Notes: generated by a model from the letters alone, not told the origin. A DNA stretch of 64,000 nucleotides from Cellvibrionaceae bacterium (GCA_021151695.1 JAGKWU010000016.1:62001-126000); one strand, 5' to 3'; counted from the first letter of the stretch, positions 54,495 through 63,410 are shown. Numbers and translations: made by a program.

Positions 54495-55301
54495 TTAGCG
54501 CCCTTCGTTGCTGAGCGCCTCGGAAATCTTGCGGGTCGCCAGTTTCAGGCGATCGATAATTTGCTCGTGAGTGAGCGACTGCCCCTTAATCGCGATAAAA
54601 GGCACGATTAACACAGCGGCAGCACCATGCAAACTCAGGATGGGCACACAAAGATCTGTCACGCCCTCCACAAAGTCACTGGATGAGGTTATGAAGCCGC
54701 GCTCAACCGATGCTTTGGAGCGCTGCAGGAAGCGTTCAATACGCTCTGGCTCGGCAGTCGCACGCAGTTGTGGCAACCAGCGGTTCTGGGATTCTTCCGA
54801 CGCATAGCCAAACAGCAACAGGCCGGAGTTGGTATCCACCAGGCGGCGGCGATAGCCCACACGCACGGAGAAACCGAGATCCATAGGGCTCTCGATACGC
54901 CCTACCACAACTATCTGGTCGCCTGACGGAACAACCAGGTGGCAGGATTGACCCAGCTCACGCGCTACTTCTTTCATCACCGGCAGAGCAGTTTCCAGCA
55001 GAGAGCGTGCAGAACCCTGCGCGATTCCGAGAGTGAACAGCTTGTTGGTGAGCATGTAACCATCGCGCCCATCGGGTGACGATTCGATATAGCCGCGAAA
55101 CTCTAATGCCAGCACCATGCGGAACAACTCGCTAACCGAGCGACCAAGGGTAACGGCCATTTGCGACGTGGTCATAGGGGCGCCACTACGCGCCAACAAC
55201 TCGAGAATATCTAACCCCTTCTCTAACGCGGGGGCGCGATATTTACGATCACCGTCATCGCCATCGAGATTGCTGTCAGTTTTTGATTCTAGTTTTGCCA
55301 T
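54495..55301 (-). CDS. IclR-family transcriptional regulator of the fucose cluster
   Basis: A 268-residue regulator with an N-terminal HTH (YRAPALEKGLDILELLARSGAPMTTSQMAVTLGRSVSELFRMV) and the IclR effector domain (from about 95, with GSARSLLETALPVMKEVARELGQSCHLVV and TDLCVPILSLHGAAAVL). The IclR of the C. jejuni fucose cluster has the same role and position, which suggests this protein controls fucP and the reductase operon in response to a pathway intermediate. It has its own terminator and lies between the two gene blocks. Confidence 0.88.
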   Translation of the reverse strand: MAKLESKTDSNLDGDDGDRKYRAPALEKGLDILELLARSGAPMTTSQMAVTLGRSVSELFRMVLALEFRGYIESSPDGRDGYMLTNKLFTLGIAQGSARSLLETALPVMKEVARELGQSCHLVVPSGDQIVVVGRIESPMDLGFSVRVGYRRRLVDTNSGLLLFGYASEESQNRWLPQLRATAEPERIERFLQRSKASVERGFITSSSDFVEGVTDLCVPILSLHGAAAVLIVPFIAIKGQSLTHEQIIDRLKLATRKISEALSNEGR

Positions 55302-55477
55302 AAGAGTAATTTTTATCAGTAAAGTTTTTAGTTATATGTGAAAGCCAAACCACGTTAGCAGATGAAAAGAATGCCAACAAGTGCACAAGCTTTGCTCAAT
55401 CTGTTAAGAACAGTAAACACGCAACCCTGCCATTATTCAAAGGGGTAAAAAGTTAAAACGTTAAAAGCGGTAAAAAG

Positions 55478-56350
55478 TTAAAAACGATAGAAACGCTGCG
55501 CTGTACCACCCAATATGGCTTCCCGCTCTGCCTCTCCCAGGTGTTGTAACAAGTCCTTTGTCATGGCCAGCCAGGCATCATAACGATTGAATGCCTGGTT
55601 TTGAGCCAGATTCAGCACCGGCCAATCGCTGCCCCACATCAATCTGTGAGCGCCAAAGGCCGAATAAAGATGATCTACATAAGGCTTCAACTCGGCAGCA
55701 CCTTGCGCCGCCCCCGCCTCTGTTAACAAACCGGATACCTTGCAATAGACCTGGGGTAAATCCGCCAGGGCACTGATGCTATCGGCCCACTCGTTAAAAC
55801 CGGTCTTTTCGTAAAAACCTGTTGGTTGCTGCAACCCGTGGGCTGCGATTGCAGGCTTGGCCGCATGATCAATCACAATCGATAACTGTGGATGACGTTT
55901 GGCAAACAACCGCAGATAAGGCAGATGCCGGTTAAAAACCAGTGCATCCAGGCTCATACCTGTGGCAATCATGGCTTCTATCGCCGGCTCGAGTTGAGGA
56001 TCAAGAATCCAGCTGTCATCCGCCAGCCCTTGCAACATGGGCCGCAGGCCGCGCATTTTAGGGTGATTGGCCAAGTCCGCAATACGCGCCGGTGCTTGTT
56101 TATCAGCGAGATCTACCCAGCCAACCACCGCTTTGATCAAATCCGATTCGCTTGCCAGCGCCAGCAAAAAATCTGTGTCAGCATCGCTTTCTTGCGATTG
56201 CACCAGCACAGTCCCCGTTACGCCTGCATTAGCGGCAAGTGGCGCAAGATCTTCCGGCAAGAAATTGCAGTAGATTTCTGTCAGATCTGCTGTTGGCCAT
56301 AAGCAATCGTGTTTGCCAATGCGCCAGAAATGCTGATGAGCGTCGATCAA
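55478..56350 (-). CDS. Amidohydrolase-2 family lactonase, likely L-fucono-lactonase
   Basis: A 290-residue TIM-barrel hydrolase. The metal-binding HxH is in IDAHQHFWRIG, followed by GWVDLADKQAP, the conserved His in IVIDHAAKPAI and the Asp in LMWGSDWPV. Members open L-fucono-1,5-lactone or related lactones. It follows fucP by 17 bases on the same strand. The TTG at 56350 is favoured as start because CGGAG lies 6 bases upstream and the protein then begins exactly at the family N-terminus; a longer reading would overlap fucP by 91 bases. Confidence 0.85.
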   Translation of the reverse strand: MIDAHQHFWRIGKHDCLWPTADLTEIYCNFLPEDLAPLAANAGVTGTVLVQSQESDADTDFLLALASESDLIKAVVGWVDLADKQAPARIADLANHPKMRGLRPMLQGLADDSWILDPQLEPAIEAMIATGMSLDALVFNRHLPYLRLFAKRHPQLSIVIDHAAKPAIAAHGLQQPTGFYEKTGFNEWADSISALADLPQVYCKVSGLLTEAGAAQGAAELKPYVDHLYSAFGAHRLMWGSDWPVLNLAQNQAFNRYDAWLAMTKDLLQHLGEAEREAILGGTAQRFYRF

Positions 56351-56367
56351 TTTACACTCCGGTATTT

Positions 56368-57666
56368 TTAAGTTCCTGCACTGAGCACGGCTGCATCTGG
56401 TGCTGTCACCTTGCCCCTGGACGCGGAGCGCGCATAGGCTGCAATAACAACAAAACACACCAATGGCACCAACACAGCAGTGTGGATGGAGAAAGTATCA
56501 GACACCAATCCCATAATGGCAGTGAGTACAGCCCCGCCGATAATCGACATAATCAGCAGCGACGAACCCGCCTTGCTACGCTCCCCCAAGCCTTTAACAC
56601 TCAACGCAAAAATCGTGGGGAACATCAGCGACATAAAAAAGCTGGTTGCCACAAGCGCGTACATACCCATTTGGTTGGGAACCAGTACAGCAATTCCGCA
56701 CAGCGCTGCATTAATCAACGCATAAACCATCATCAAGGTCGCAGGTGCAACGCGAGCCATAAGTGCGGTAGCCACGAAGCGGCCCAACATAAAAATAACC
56801 AGCGATGCCAACAAATAATTAGCCAGCACTTTTTCACCGGTGCCCGGTATCGCCTGCTGGCCATAGCGAATGGTGTAGCTCCACATGCAAACCTGGGCAC
56901 CTACGTAGAAAAACTGGGCAATCACACCAAACATAAAGCGGCTATTGCCAAGCAGATATTGGTAATCGCCCCAACTGGCGGATGTTTCGGTGGATGCGGT
57001 AGTCGCGATTTTCGGAAACTTCACCCACAACACCAGCAACGCCCAAGCCAATACCAGGCTACCAATAATCAGATAAGGTATTTGCGCCGCATGGACTTCG
57101 GTGTGGTAAAACTGCGTGAGCGCCTCGGGCGACATGGCAGCCAGCTCCTGCGTACTTGGCTCATGACCGGAGAGGATAAATTCGCGCCCAACCATGATGC
57201 CGGTAATGCAGCCAAACGGATTAAAAGATTGCGCAAAATTGAGGCGGCGCTCGGCAGTCGCCGGATCGCCCATTGCCACCACCAGCGGGTTGGCGGAGGT
57301 TTCCAGAAAGGCCAAACCACTGGCGATTACAAACAGCGCAACCAAAAACAAATAGTACTCGCTCGCCGCCGCTGCCGGATAAAACAAGAGCGCGCCAGCA
57401 GCATAAAGAAACAAACCAGTCACCACCGCTGCTTTGTAGCTGAAACGCTTCATAAAAAGCGCAGCGGGAATCGAAAACACAAAGTAACCCAGGTAAAACG
57501 CCGATTGCACCAGACCAGAGGCAAAGTCAGTTAGCGAAAAGGCTTTTTTGAATTGGGCGATAAGAATATCGTTGAGGTTGTTGGCCATACCCCAAAGAAA
57601 AAACAGGCTGACAATCAACATCAGCGGAACGACTACAGCGACTGTAGATTTATTAGAATTATTCAT
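56368..57666 (-). CDS. fucP: L-fucose:H+ symporter (FucP-type MFS permease)
   Basis: A 432-residue major facilitator with twelve predicted helices. The FucP signature is WGMANNLNDILIAQFKKAFSLTDFASGLVQSAFYLGYFVFSIPAALFMKRF, which includes the Asn-Asp-Leu motif around the substrate Asp, FLETSANPLVVAMGDPATAERRLNFAQSFNPFGC and MFPTIFALSVKGLGERSKAGSSLLIMSIIGGA. GGAGAC lies before the ATG. Together with the lactonase it forms the second block of the fucose cluster. FucP-family members can also take glucose/galactose; fucose is inferred from the neighbours. Confidence 0.9.
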   Translation of the reverse strand: MNNSNKSTVAVVVPLMLIVSLFFLWGMANNLNDILIAQFKKAFSLTDFASGLVQSAFYLGYFVFSIPAALFMKRFSYKAAVVTGLFLYAAGALLFYPAAAASEYYLFLVALFVIASGLAFLETSANPLVVAMGDPATAERRLNFAQSFNPFGCITGIMVGREFILSGHEPSTQELAAMSPEALTQFYHTEVHAAQIPYLIIGSLVLAWALLVLWVKFPKIATTASTETSASWGDYQYLLGNSRFMFGVIAQFFYVGAQVCMWSYTIRYGQQAIPGTGEKVLANYLLASLVIFMLGRFVATALMARVAPATLMMVYALINAALCGIAVLVPNQMGMYALVATSFFMSLMFPTIFALSVKGLGERSKAGSSLLIMSIIGGAVLTAIMGLVSDTFSIHTAVLVPLVCFVVIAAYARSASRGKVTAPDAAVLSAGT

Positions 57667-57757
57667 GGTGTCTCCGTAGGGCAGCCGTATCCGGCATTTA
57701 CCCTGGCATTTTTCTTAGCGTTATTAGTATTACCACCCGGCTGAAAATATCATCCGA

Positions 57758-57819
57758 CTGTTACAGTGGCTTGCATATACAGGAGCTTGCACACAAGTGC
57801 ATGTAAATCACTATAACAG
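57758..57819. promoter_or_regulatory. 62-bp imperfect dyad in the fucP-lldD divergent promoter
   Basis: The outer arms CTGTTACAGTG (57758-57768) and CACTATAACAG (57809-57819) pair with one mismatch, and partial symmetry continues inward so that the first 23 bases match the reverse complement of the last 23 at 17 positions, the rest being transitions. GCTTGCA also occurs twice inside (57769, 57785), and a separate TTTACGTGTAAA palindrome is at 57826-57837. A plausible binding area for the IclR regulator or another sugar-responsive factor. Confidence 0.45.
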
Positions 57820-57933
57820 ACAGGGTTTACGTGTAAAAGAATATTTATATGTAAAACATGCTAAGATAAAGTCAATAAAACCATAACATGGAATAACAAG
57901 CTTTTCGAGTAAAGCTTTTCTAGCGAGCACATA

Positions 57934-59079
57934 ATGATCCTGGCCAATATAGACGACTACCGTGAACTGGCGCGCCGCCGCCTCCCTCACTTTTTATTTG
58001 AGTACATCGACGGTGGCGCCTTCAGCGAAACCACCCTGCGCAATAACATGGGCGACCTGCAAAAAATCGCCCTACGCCAGCGTGTATTGCGCGATGTATC
58101 GCAGATTTCCACGGAAACCACACTGTTCGGGCAGAAGATGTCCATGCCTATCGGCCTGTCGCCCGTGGGCATAGCCGGATTGAATGCGCGCCGCGGTGAG
58201 GTCCAGGCGGCGCAAGCAGCGGAAGCCGCGGGCGTTCCCTTTTGTTTGTCGACCGTATCGGCCTGCTCCATCGACGAAGTTGCCGCCGGGGTTAACAATC
58301 CCGTGTGGTTCCAACTCTATATGATCCGCGACCGCGGCTTCCTGCGCGACATGCTCGCGCGCGCCAAGGCCGCAGGCACCAATACACTTTTATTTACCGT
58401 AGACATGCCCGTTCCCGCTACCCGCTATCGCGATATGCGTTCGGGCCTTTCCTACGGCAGCATGTTCCAGCGCAAAGTCACCCGCTTTGGCCAGGTACTG
58501 CGCCGGCCCGGCTGGGCCTGGGATGTGGGGGTGTGCGGTCGCCCCCATAGTTTGGGCAACATAGCGCCAGTACTGGGTGAAAATGCCGGCATTGATGAAT
58601 TCTGGGCCTGGCTCGGTAAAAACTTTGACCCCACGGTCACCTGGGCTGATATAGATCGCATTCGCGCGGAATGGGACGGCCACTTTATTATCAAAGGCAT
58701 ACTCGACCCGGAAGACGCGCGCACTGCCGCCGGTATAGGTTGCGATGGATTGATTGTCTCCAACCACGGTGGCCGCCAGCTCGACGGCGCCAGCTCTGCC
58801 ATACGCGCGCTGCCCAAAGTTGTCGATGCCGTTGGCGATGATCTTGCGGTGCTGATGGATAGCGGTATTCGCAGTGGCCTGGACGTAGTGCGAGCGCTCG
58901 CGCTCGGTGCCAAAGCGGTGATGATTGGTCGCCCCTGGGTTTACGCCTTGGCAGCACGCCAGAAAGCAGGCGTGAGCGAAGTGCTCAATTTATTTGCCAA
59001 CGAAATGCGCGTCGCCATGGCGCTCTCAGGCTGCACGCGAATTGAGGATATCAACCGCGATATGATTGAGCTGGTGTAA
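57934..59079 (+). CDS. lldD: FMN-dependent L-lactate dehydrogenase
   Basis: A 381-residue member of the alpha-hydroxy-acid oxidase family that oxidises L-lactate to pyruvate, feeding electrons to quinone. Motifs include DYRELARRRLPHFLFEYIDGGA, PIGLSPVGIAGLNARRGEVQAA, WFQLYMIRDRGF, the FMN-binding IKGILDPEDA and catalytic SNHGGRQLDGASSA (His/Arg), and DSGIRSGLDVVRALALGA. It is divergent from fucP across a shared 267-base promoter region. It would use the L-lactate that the FAH enzyme releases, closing the pathway to pyruvate; no lldP or lldR is adjacent. Confidence 0.93.
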   Translation: MILANIDDYRELARRRLPHFLFEYIDGGAFSETTLRNNMGDLQKIALRQRVLRDVSQISTETTLFGQKMSMPIGLSPVGIAGLNARRGEVQAAQAAEAAGVPFCLSTVSACSIDEVAAGVNNPVWFQLYMIRDRGFLRDMLARAKAAGTNTLLFTVDMPVPATRYRDMRSGLSYGSMFQRKVTRFGQVLRRPGWAWDVGVCGRPHSLGNIAPVLGENAGIDEFWAWLGKNFDPTVTWADIDRIRAEWDGHFIIKGILDPEDARTAAGIGCDGLIVSNHGGRQLDGASSAIRALPKVVDAVGDDLAVLMDSGIRSGLDVVRALALGAKAVMIGRPWVYALAARQKAGVSEVLNLFANEMRVAMALSGCTRIEDINRDMIELV

Positions 59080-59143
59080 TTGCCACACAACGCCAACACC
59101 CAAATGTCCAACACGTAAAAGTCCAACAGAAAAAGTAGGATAC

Positions 59144-59170
59144 AAAAAAGCGGCAGTTATTAACTGCCGC
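59144..59170 (-). terminator. Intrinsic terminator after the Yip1-family gene (also near lldD)
   Basis: GCGGCAGTTA / TAACTGCCGC with a tight turn at 59160, followed on the minus strand by TTTTTT. It lies between lldD and the convergent Yip1 gene. Confidence 0.8.
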
Positions 59171-59234
59171 GGAGTCATACTCACTCAATGCATCTGACAG
59201 CCAGCGCCAGGTGCAATTGTCATAATCAACATTG

Positions 59235-59831
59235 CTACATGTAAATTGGCCCGAATCCCATTCCCCATATCACAACAGTGGTCGCCATAAGCGCGACCAA
59301 CAGTACCAGGCCAGCGGTTAAAACGGAGCTGGCAAATACGAAGCCCTCCATTTTCGGTATCCGCATAAAAATCGAAATGCCGGTATAGAGTAAATACGCT
59401 GTGTAAGACACGGCGACAGTACCTACCAGCATTATCAGCACTGGTGATGGATAGAGCATGCACAGGCCGGCGATAAACATGGGAGTTGCTGTGTAAGCAG
59501 CAAAGACTGTGCAGCGCGTATAGCTGGGATTGGAATCATAGGTAAGCGCCATCCATTTAATAAATGCACCCATGATGGCGACACCGGCAAGCATGGTGAG
59601 ATAAGTCAAAATACTCATGCTCAGGGCACTCGACTCGGTCAACATAGTCGGTGACCCGGTTCCCACAACCCAACCAATACGTGTAGTGCCAATGTAGGCA
59701 GCAACAGGCGGGATCAATGCCAAAAATAAAATATGTGCGAAATACAAATGACTGATGCTCTCATTAGTATCGCGAATTTCTTTCCATTCCTTTACGGGGT
59801 GAGTAAAGAGTCCTGCAACGTGCGTTATCAT
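59235..59831 (-). CDS. Yip1-family membrane protein
   Basis: A 198-residue inner-membrane protein with five predicted helices. The start ITHVAGLFTHPVKEWKEIRDTNESISHLYFAHIL and YTRCTVFAAYTATPMFIAGL fit the bacterial Yip1/YIPF family of unknown function. The ATG at 59831 has GGGAGG 7 bases upstream; a longer reading to 59900 lacks such a site. It is not part of the fucose cluster by strand or terminator position. Confidence 0.8.
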   Translation of the reverse strand: MITHVAGLFTHPVKEWKEIRDTNESISHLYFAHILFLALIPPVAAYIGTTRIGWVVGTGSPTMLTESSALSMSILTYLTMLAGVAIMGAFIKWMALTYDSNPSYTRCTVFAAYTATPMFIAGLCMLYPSPVLIMLVGTVAVSYTAYLLYTGISIFMRIPKMEGFVFASSVLTAGLVLLVALMATTVVIWGMGFGPIYM

Positions 59832-60027
59832 AGCCGGTCCTCCCAAGAGAGATTTGGCAGAAGCGATTGGCAAAAAAACGTTTGGCAAAACAGAATCCAA
59901 ACAAATACATTCAAGCCATAAGAAATCTGCTTAATGACATTAACAGTATAAAACGCACCCGCCGACAAAGCCCTGCGCAAATTAGAATATATAAGCACCT
60001 AAACGCTTTTTAAAATAACAGCCGGCT

Positions 60028-60756
60028 TTATCTTTTGAGAATCATTTGTAAATCATTGATGATGAGTTGTGTATTGTGGGGAGGGGGAAAGGAACCGATG
60101 TATTGGCCGTTGGGGTTAACAAGATAGATGCGCGCTGAGTGGGTTACCTGATAATCCTGCATGCTACTCTGTTCTATGCCCAGCGGCATGGCATAACCGG
60201 CAGGCAAATTAAAAGTCGCACCATTTAACTGCAAAGCGCGACTGTAATCAGCACCAAAAAATCTCACCAATCGCACAAGCTCTGCATGATTACCGCGCAC
60301 ACCTATGATGGATAATTTCTTTTCACCGGACAAATGATCTTCGCCTGAAATGTGGTGATTAAACACAGAGAGATAATCGTCCATTACCGCTTGGCTATCT
60401 CGCTCCGGATCAAGGCTTACAAAAACGCCCCGCAATCTCGGCTGCATAGGCCCGGTATTTTGTATTTGTTTTAGCACGTGCGCCATTATGTCCAGTTCGA
60501 GCGGGCAAATATCCGCACAATGACTAAAGCCAAAAAACACTAAATGCCATTGACCGCGAAACTCTTTCCGGGTAAATGAGCCCGAACCACTGCCAAACAA
60601 TTGAAAGTCCACTAGCGGCTGCGGCAAGGGCAATACTTGTAATGCTTCATATTTCGCATTGGCAAACCAAAGGCGCGCCGCACAGAGGGTGGTTATACAC
60701 AACGCAGTAATGGCGATGATGGCAACCCAGTGCCGCTTTTCCAACACAGGCTGCAT
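60028..60756 (-). CDS. SCO1/SenC-family copper chaperone
   Basis: A 242-residue membrane-anchored thioredoxin-fold protein that helps insert copper into cytochrome c oxidase. An N-terminal helix (about 10-30) is followed by the copper motif CADIC in FGFSHCADICPLELDIM, and a later His (QVTHSARIYLVNPNGQYIG). It follows cyoE by one base, completing the cluster SURF1 - small gene - heme A synthase - cyoE - SCO, all minus strand. Confidence 0.9.
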   Translation of the reverse strand: MQPVLEKRHWVAIIAITALCITTLCAARLWFANAKYEALQVLPLPQPLVDFQLFGSGSGSFTRKEFRGQWHLVFFGFSHCADICPLELDIMAHVLKQIQNTGPMQPRLRGVFVSLDPERDSQAVMDDYLSVFNHHISGEDHLSGEKKLSIIGVRGNHAELVRLVRFFGADYSRALQLNGATFNLPAGYAMPLGIEQSSMQDYQVTHSARIYLVNPNGQYIGSFPPPHNTQLIINDLQMILKR

Positions 60757-60757
60757 A

Positions 60758-61675
60758 TCAATTACCCGCCAGGCTAATCAACGGCGACCAGCAGTAGTGA
60801 TCCACCAGCAACAATAAAAAGAGCCACAGTAAATGTGTGATGGAAAAGCGAAAACACCGCATGGCGGATTGGGGTAAGGGGCTAAATTTTAATTGCCAGG
60901 CGCTCCAGATAAAGCGCGCATTTAAATAGCAACTGCCAACCAGGTAGATACCGCCAGCCATAGTCGTGAGATAGGGAAGCAAACACACCATGGCCAGCAA
61001 AACGGTATAGAACAACATCAGGGTTTTAGTAAACTCAATACCATGGGTGACAGGCAACATGGGAATATTGGCTTTGGCGTAATCATCGCGCCGGTGAATC
61101 GCCAAGGCCCAAAAATGCGGTGGAGTCCAGGTAAATACAATCATCACCAACAGCAATGCATTGGGATCAACACTATCTGTGATAGCACTCCACCCAAGTA
61201 AAGGAGGTAAAGCCCCCGCCAGGCCACCTATCACAATATTTTGCGGTGTCGCACGCTTGAGCAAGAGCGTGTAAACCACGGCATAACCCAGCAAACCACA
61301 CAGCGTGAGCCAAGCGGTTAAGGCATTAACAAAAATCAGCAATAACAAAAAACCCAGTGTGGCCAAACTGCTGGCAAATATCAGTGCTTGATGACGACGC
61401 AAGCGACCATTGGGTAAAGGGCGATGGTGAGTGCGAGCCATCCGTGCATCGATTTTTTCATCCAGTATGTGATTAAACGCGGCAGCACCGGCTGTCACCA
61501 TGGCGATTCCCAAGCTCGCCACAAACACTCTTCCAAGGTCAGGCAAACCGGGAGTGGCGAGCATCATTCCCACCCACGCGGTAACCATCAACAAAGCCAC
61601 AACCTTGGGTTTGGTGAGCTGATAGTAATCGCGCCAATGCCCGAAGTTTTCATTCAATATCAGCGTTTGTGCCAT
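60758..61675 (-). CDS. cyoE: Protoheme IX farnesyltransferase
   Basis: Converts heme B to heme O by adding a farnesyl group, 305 residues with eight or nine helices. Prenyltransferase motifs are NHILDEKIDARMARTHHRPLPNG (first Asp-rich motif) and IHRRDDYAKANIPMLPVTHG (second). ATG at 61675 is chosen with GAGGG about 6 bases upstream; a GTG at 61687 is possible. It lies after the heme A synthase gene by 41 bases, and with it forms the heme B to heme A route. Confidence 0.94.
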   Translation of the reverse strand: MAQTLILNENFGHWRDYYQLTKPKVVALLMVTAWVGMMLATPGLPDLGRVFVASLGIAMVTAGAAAFNHILDEKIDARMARTHHRPLPNGRLRRHQALIFASSLATLGFLLLLIFVNALTAWLTLCGLLGYAVVYTLLLKRATPQNIVIGGLAGALPPLLGWSAITDSVDPNALLLVMIVFTWTPPHFWALAIHRRDDYAKANIPMLPVTHGIEFTKTLMLFYTVLLAMVCLLPYLTTMAGGIYLVGSCYLNARFIWSAWQLKFSPLPQSAMRCFRFSITHLLWLFLLLLVDHYCWSPLISLAGN

Positions 61676-61716
61676 AACAGCCCTCACGATGAATCAACTA
61701 TAGGAATGAACAATCG

Positions 61717-62754
61717 CTATTCCGGAGAATAGGTTTTGGTTCGTTGGTCGAATGACAATTTTTCACGAGACGCTTGCGCAAGCACAGGTCTCTGACGGTA
61801 CAACCGGTCAATAAAAATAACCAACAGCATTAACAAATTGGCAGCAATAAAATTGTGCGCGAGCGCGTTAAATAATGGCAGCCATGCGATAACGTTAATC
61901 AACCCCAGCGTTATCTGCACACACAGCAACAATCCCAAACCAATTGCCAATAGTCGCATGTGATGTGTGCGAGCGCGACGCCAACTTAACACCACCAAAC
62001 TGCCAATAATGAATGCGGTCACCATAGCGCCGAGGCGATGAAGTATGTGAATGCTCATGCGCGCATCGTAGGACAAGACTCCATACTGGTAAGTCTCCTG
62101 CCCCAGAGGCAGATGGAATGCTGAAGCCACATCAAAGCGTGCTTGCCAACCGGCTTCGCATACCGGCAACTCATGGCACGCAAGCGCGGCATAATTGGCA
62201 GATGTCCAGGCACCGAGTGAAATTTGCAGTACCAACACAAACAACGCTAACCAAGCCAGTGGCCGTAAGGAGGTTAGGCCTGAATCTAATTGCACGCTGA
62301 TGTTGCTCAATCGCAAACGCAACAGTGCTAATAAACACAACAGTGAAAAGCCGCCTAACAAATGCCCCAGTACCACCAGCGGTAATAAATTAAGGCTGAC
62401 GGTTAACATACCCAGCGACGCTTGCATTACCACCAAGGCGAGTAAACCACTGCTTAATAAGCGTTGCTGGCGTTGCCACCAACTCATTACAACAATAGCG
62501 AGAATTGCCAATCCCAAACTGCCCGCCAGGTAACGATGCAGCATTTCATTATGTGCTTTATGCGGTTCCACTTTATGTGTGGGATAACGCTGTTGTGCTT
62601 CGCTCAATTGTGCTGGCTGCGTAGGTGCCGCCATAAAACCGTAGCAACCGGGCCAATCAGGGCAGCCCAATCCGGCATCGGTCAAACGCGTATAAGCACC
62701 TAATACAATGGTGCAGAGAGTGAGCACTAAAGCGAAGCTGACCAAACGAGTCAT
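61717..62754 (-). CDS. ctaA: Heme A synthase (COX15/CtaA)
   Basis: Oxidises the methyl group of heme O to formyl to give heme A for aa3-type oxidase. The 345-residue protein has eight predicted helices and the heme-ligand histidines in VEPHKAHNEMLHRYLAG, GHLLGGFSLL, HILHRLGAM and ALAHNFIAANLL. The N-terminal GAYTRLTDAGLGCPDWPGCYG is the family mark. Its start overlaps the upstream small gene by 4 bases (ATGA). Confidence 0.93.
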   Translation of the reverse strand: MTRLVSFALVLTLCTIVLGAYTRLTDAGLGCPDWPGCYGFMAAPTQPAQLSEAQQRYPTHKVEPHKAHNEMLHRYLAGSLGLAILAIVVMSWWQRQQRLLSSGLLALVVMQASLGMLTVSLNLLPLVVLGHLLGGFSLLCLLALLRLRLSNISVQLDSGLTSLRPLAWLALFVLVLQISLGAWTSANYAALACHELPVCEAGWQARFDVASAFHLPLGQETYQYGVLSYDARMSIHILHRLGAMVTAFIIGSLVVLSWRRARTHHMRLLAIGLGLLLCVQITLGLINVIAWLPLFNALAHNFIAANLLMLLVIFIDRLYRQRPVLAQASREKLSFDQRTKTYSPE

Positions 62755-63314
62755 TGCGCGATATTTTCCTTCGTCAAGGATGGTGACACGGCGGTGGGAC
62801 GATCAAATGCCAGCAAACGCAATAAATCCGTGCGAATTTTTTTCGCGGTCATCATGGCATCTTGCGGATTTGCAACAGCATCATAGTGCAACAACAATTG
62901 CCCCTGGCGATTAACCAATAACAGCTGGCCATTAAATGTTGGTGGCAAGGCCGCAACAGGTGATTGCCAATGTAAGACGGGGTAATGTGCAAGCAGAGCT
63001 GGTGGCTGATCTGCTAGCAACCCAACGCTTACCTGCTCTCGCTTTGCCCCAAGCCCGGTGTGAAGTTGTTGCAAACTATAAAGCGCAAGCTCGCAGGATT
63101 TATCGCATTGTCCTTGTTGCACATAAAGCAATTGCCAAAGGCCATTGGGATGTGGCAACCGCAGTTCCTGTTCCATCCAACTACCTTTGTTGCCAACACC
63201 CGGTGAAAACCACGCGAGTGACAGCGCAAGTTTGGCCGCGACCAATGGCAAAAAACAGCAAAGCGCGAAAAGCGCAAAAAACAGAGGCGGAGAAAAAGAA
63301 TAAGCACGCTTCAT
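62751..63314 (-). CDS. Membrane-anchored protein of the cytochrome oxidase assembly cluster
   Basis: No named family can be stated. The 187-residue protein has one N-terminal membrane helix (about 10-33) and a periplasmic region with a thioredoxin-like feel (LYVQQGQCDKSCELALYSLQQL, then QLLLVNRQGQLLLHYDA). A CDKSC cysteine pair in the helix start resembles SCO/thioredoxin-type motifs, so it could be a divergent SCO-like copper or redox factor. Conserved position between SURF1 and the heme A synthase genes, as in Pseudomonas, supports a role in oxidase assembly. Confidence 0.78.
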   Translation of the reverse strand: MKRAYSFSPPLFFALFALCCFLPLVAAKLALSLAWFSPGVGNKGSWMEQELRLPHPNGLWQLLYVQQGQCDKSCELALYSLQQLHTGLGAKREQVSVGLLADQPPALLAHYPVLHWQSPVAALPPTFNGQLLLVNRQGQLLLHYDAVANPQDAMMTAKKIRTDLLRLLAFDRPTAVSPSLTKENIAQ

Positions 63315-63341
63315 AGCGAATCCCTCTGCACTCTCTCAATA

Positions 63342-63410
63342 TTTAATAATTGACTCAGGTTTGAATGATTAACTCAGTGTTTAATAATTGGCTCAGTGTT
63401 TAATAATGGG
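63342..63410. repeat. Imperfect 18-20 bp tandem repeat
   Basis: Three to four copies of TTTAATAATTGACTCAG-like units (TTTAATAATTGACTCAGG, TTTGAATGATTAACTCAGTG, TTTAATAATTGGCTCAGTG, TTTAATAATG). It covers the gap before the small assembly gene and the last codons (NPIIKH, stop) of the SURF1 gene. Confidence 0.75.

Noticed and set aside
56351..56458. Upstream extension of the lactonase gene into fucP
   Set aside because: Would overlap fucP by 91 bases and adds a Cys-rich leader foreign to the family; TTG at 56350 has a better site.
56239..57534. 431-residue open frame on the plus strand opposite fucP
   Set aside because: Composition is rich in His, Gln, Arg and Asn with no hydrophobic core or motif; the minus-strand permease explains the region.
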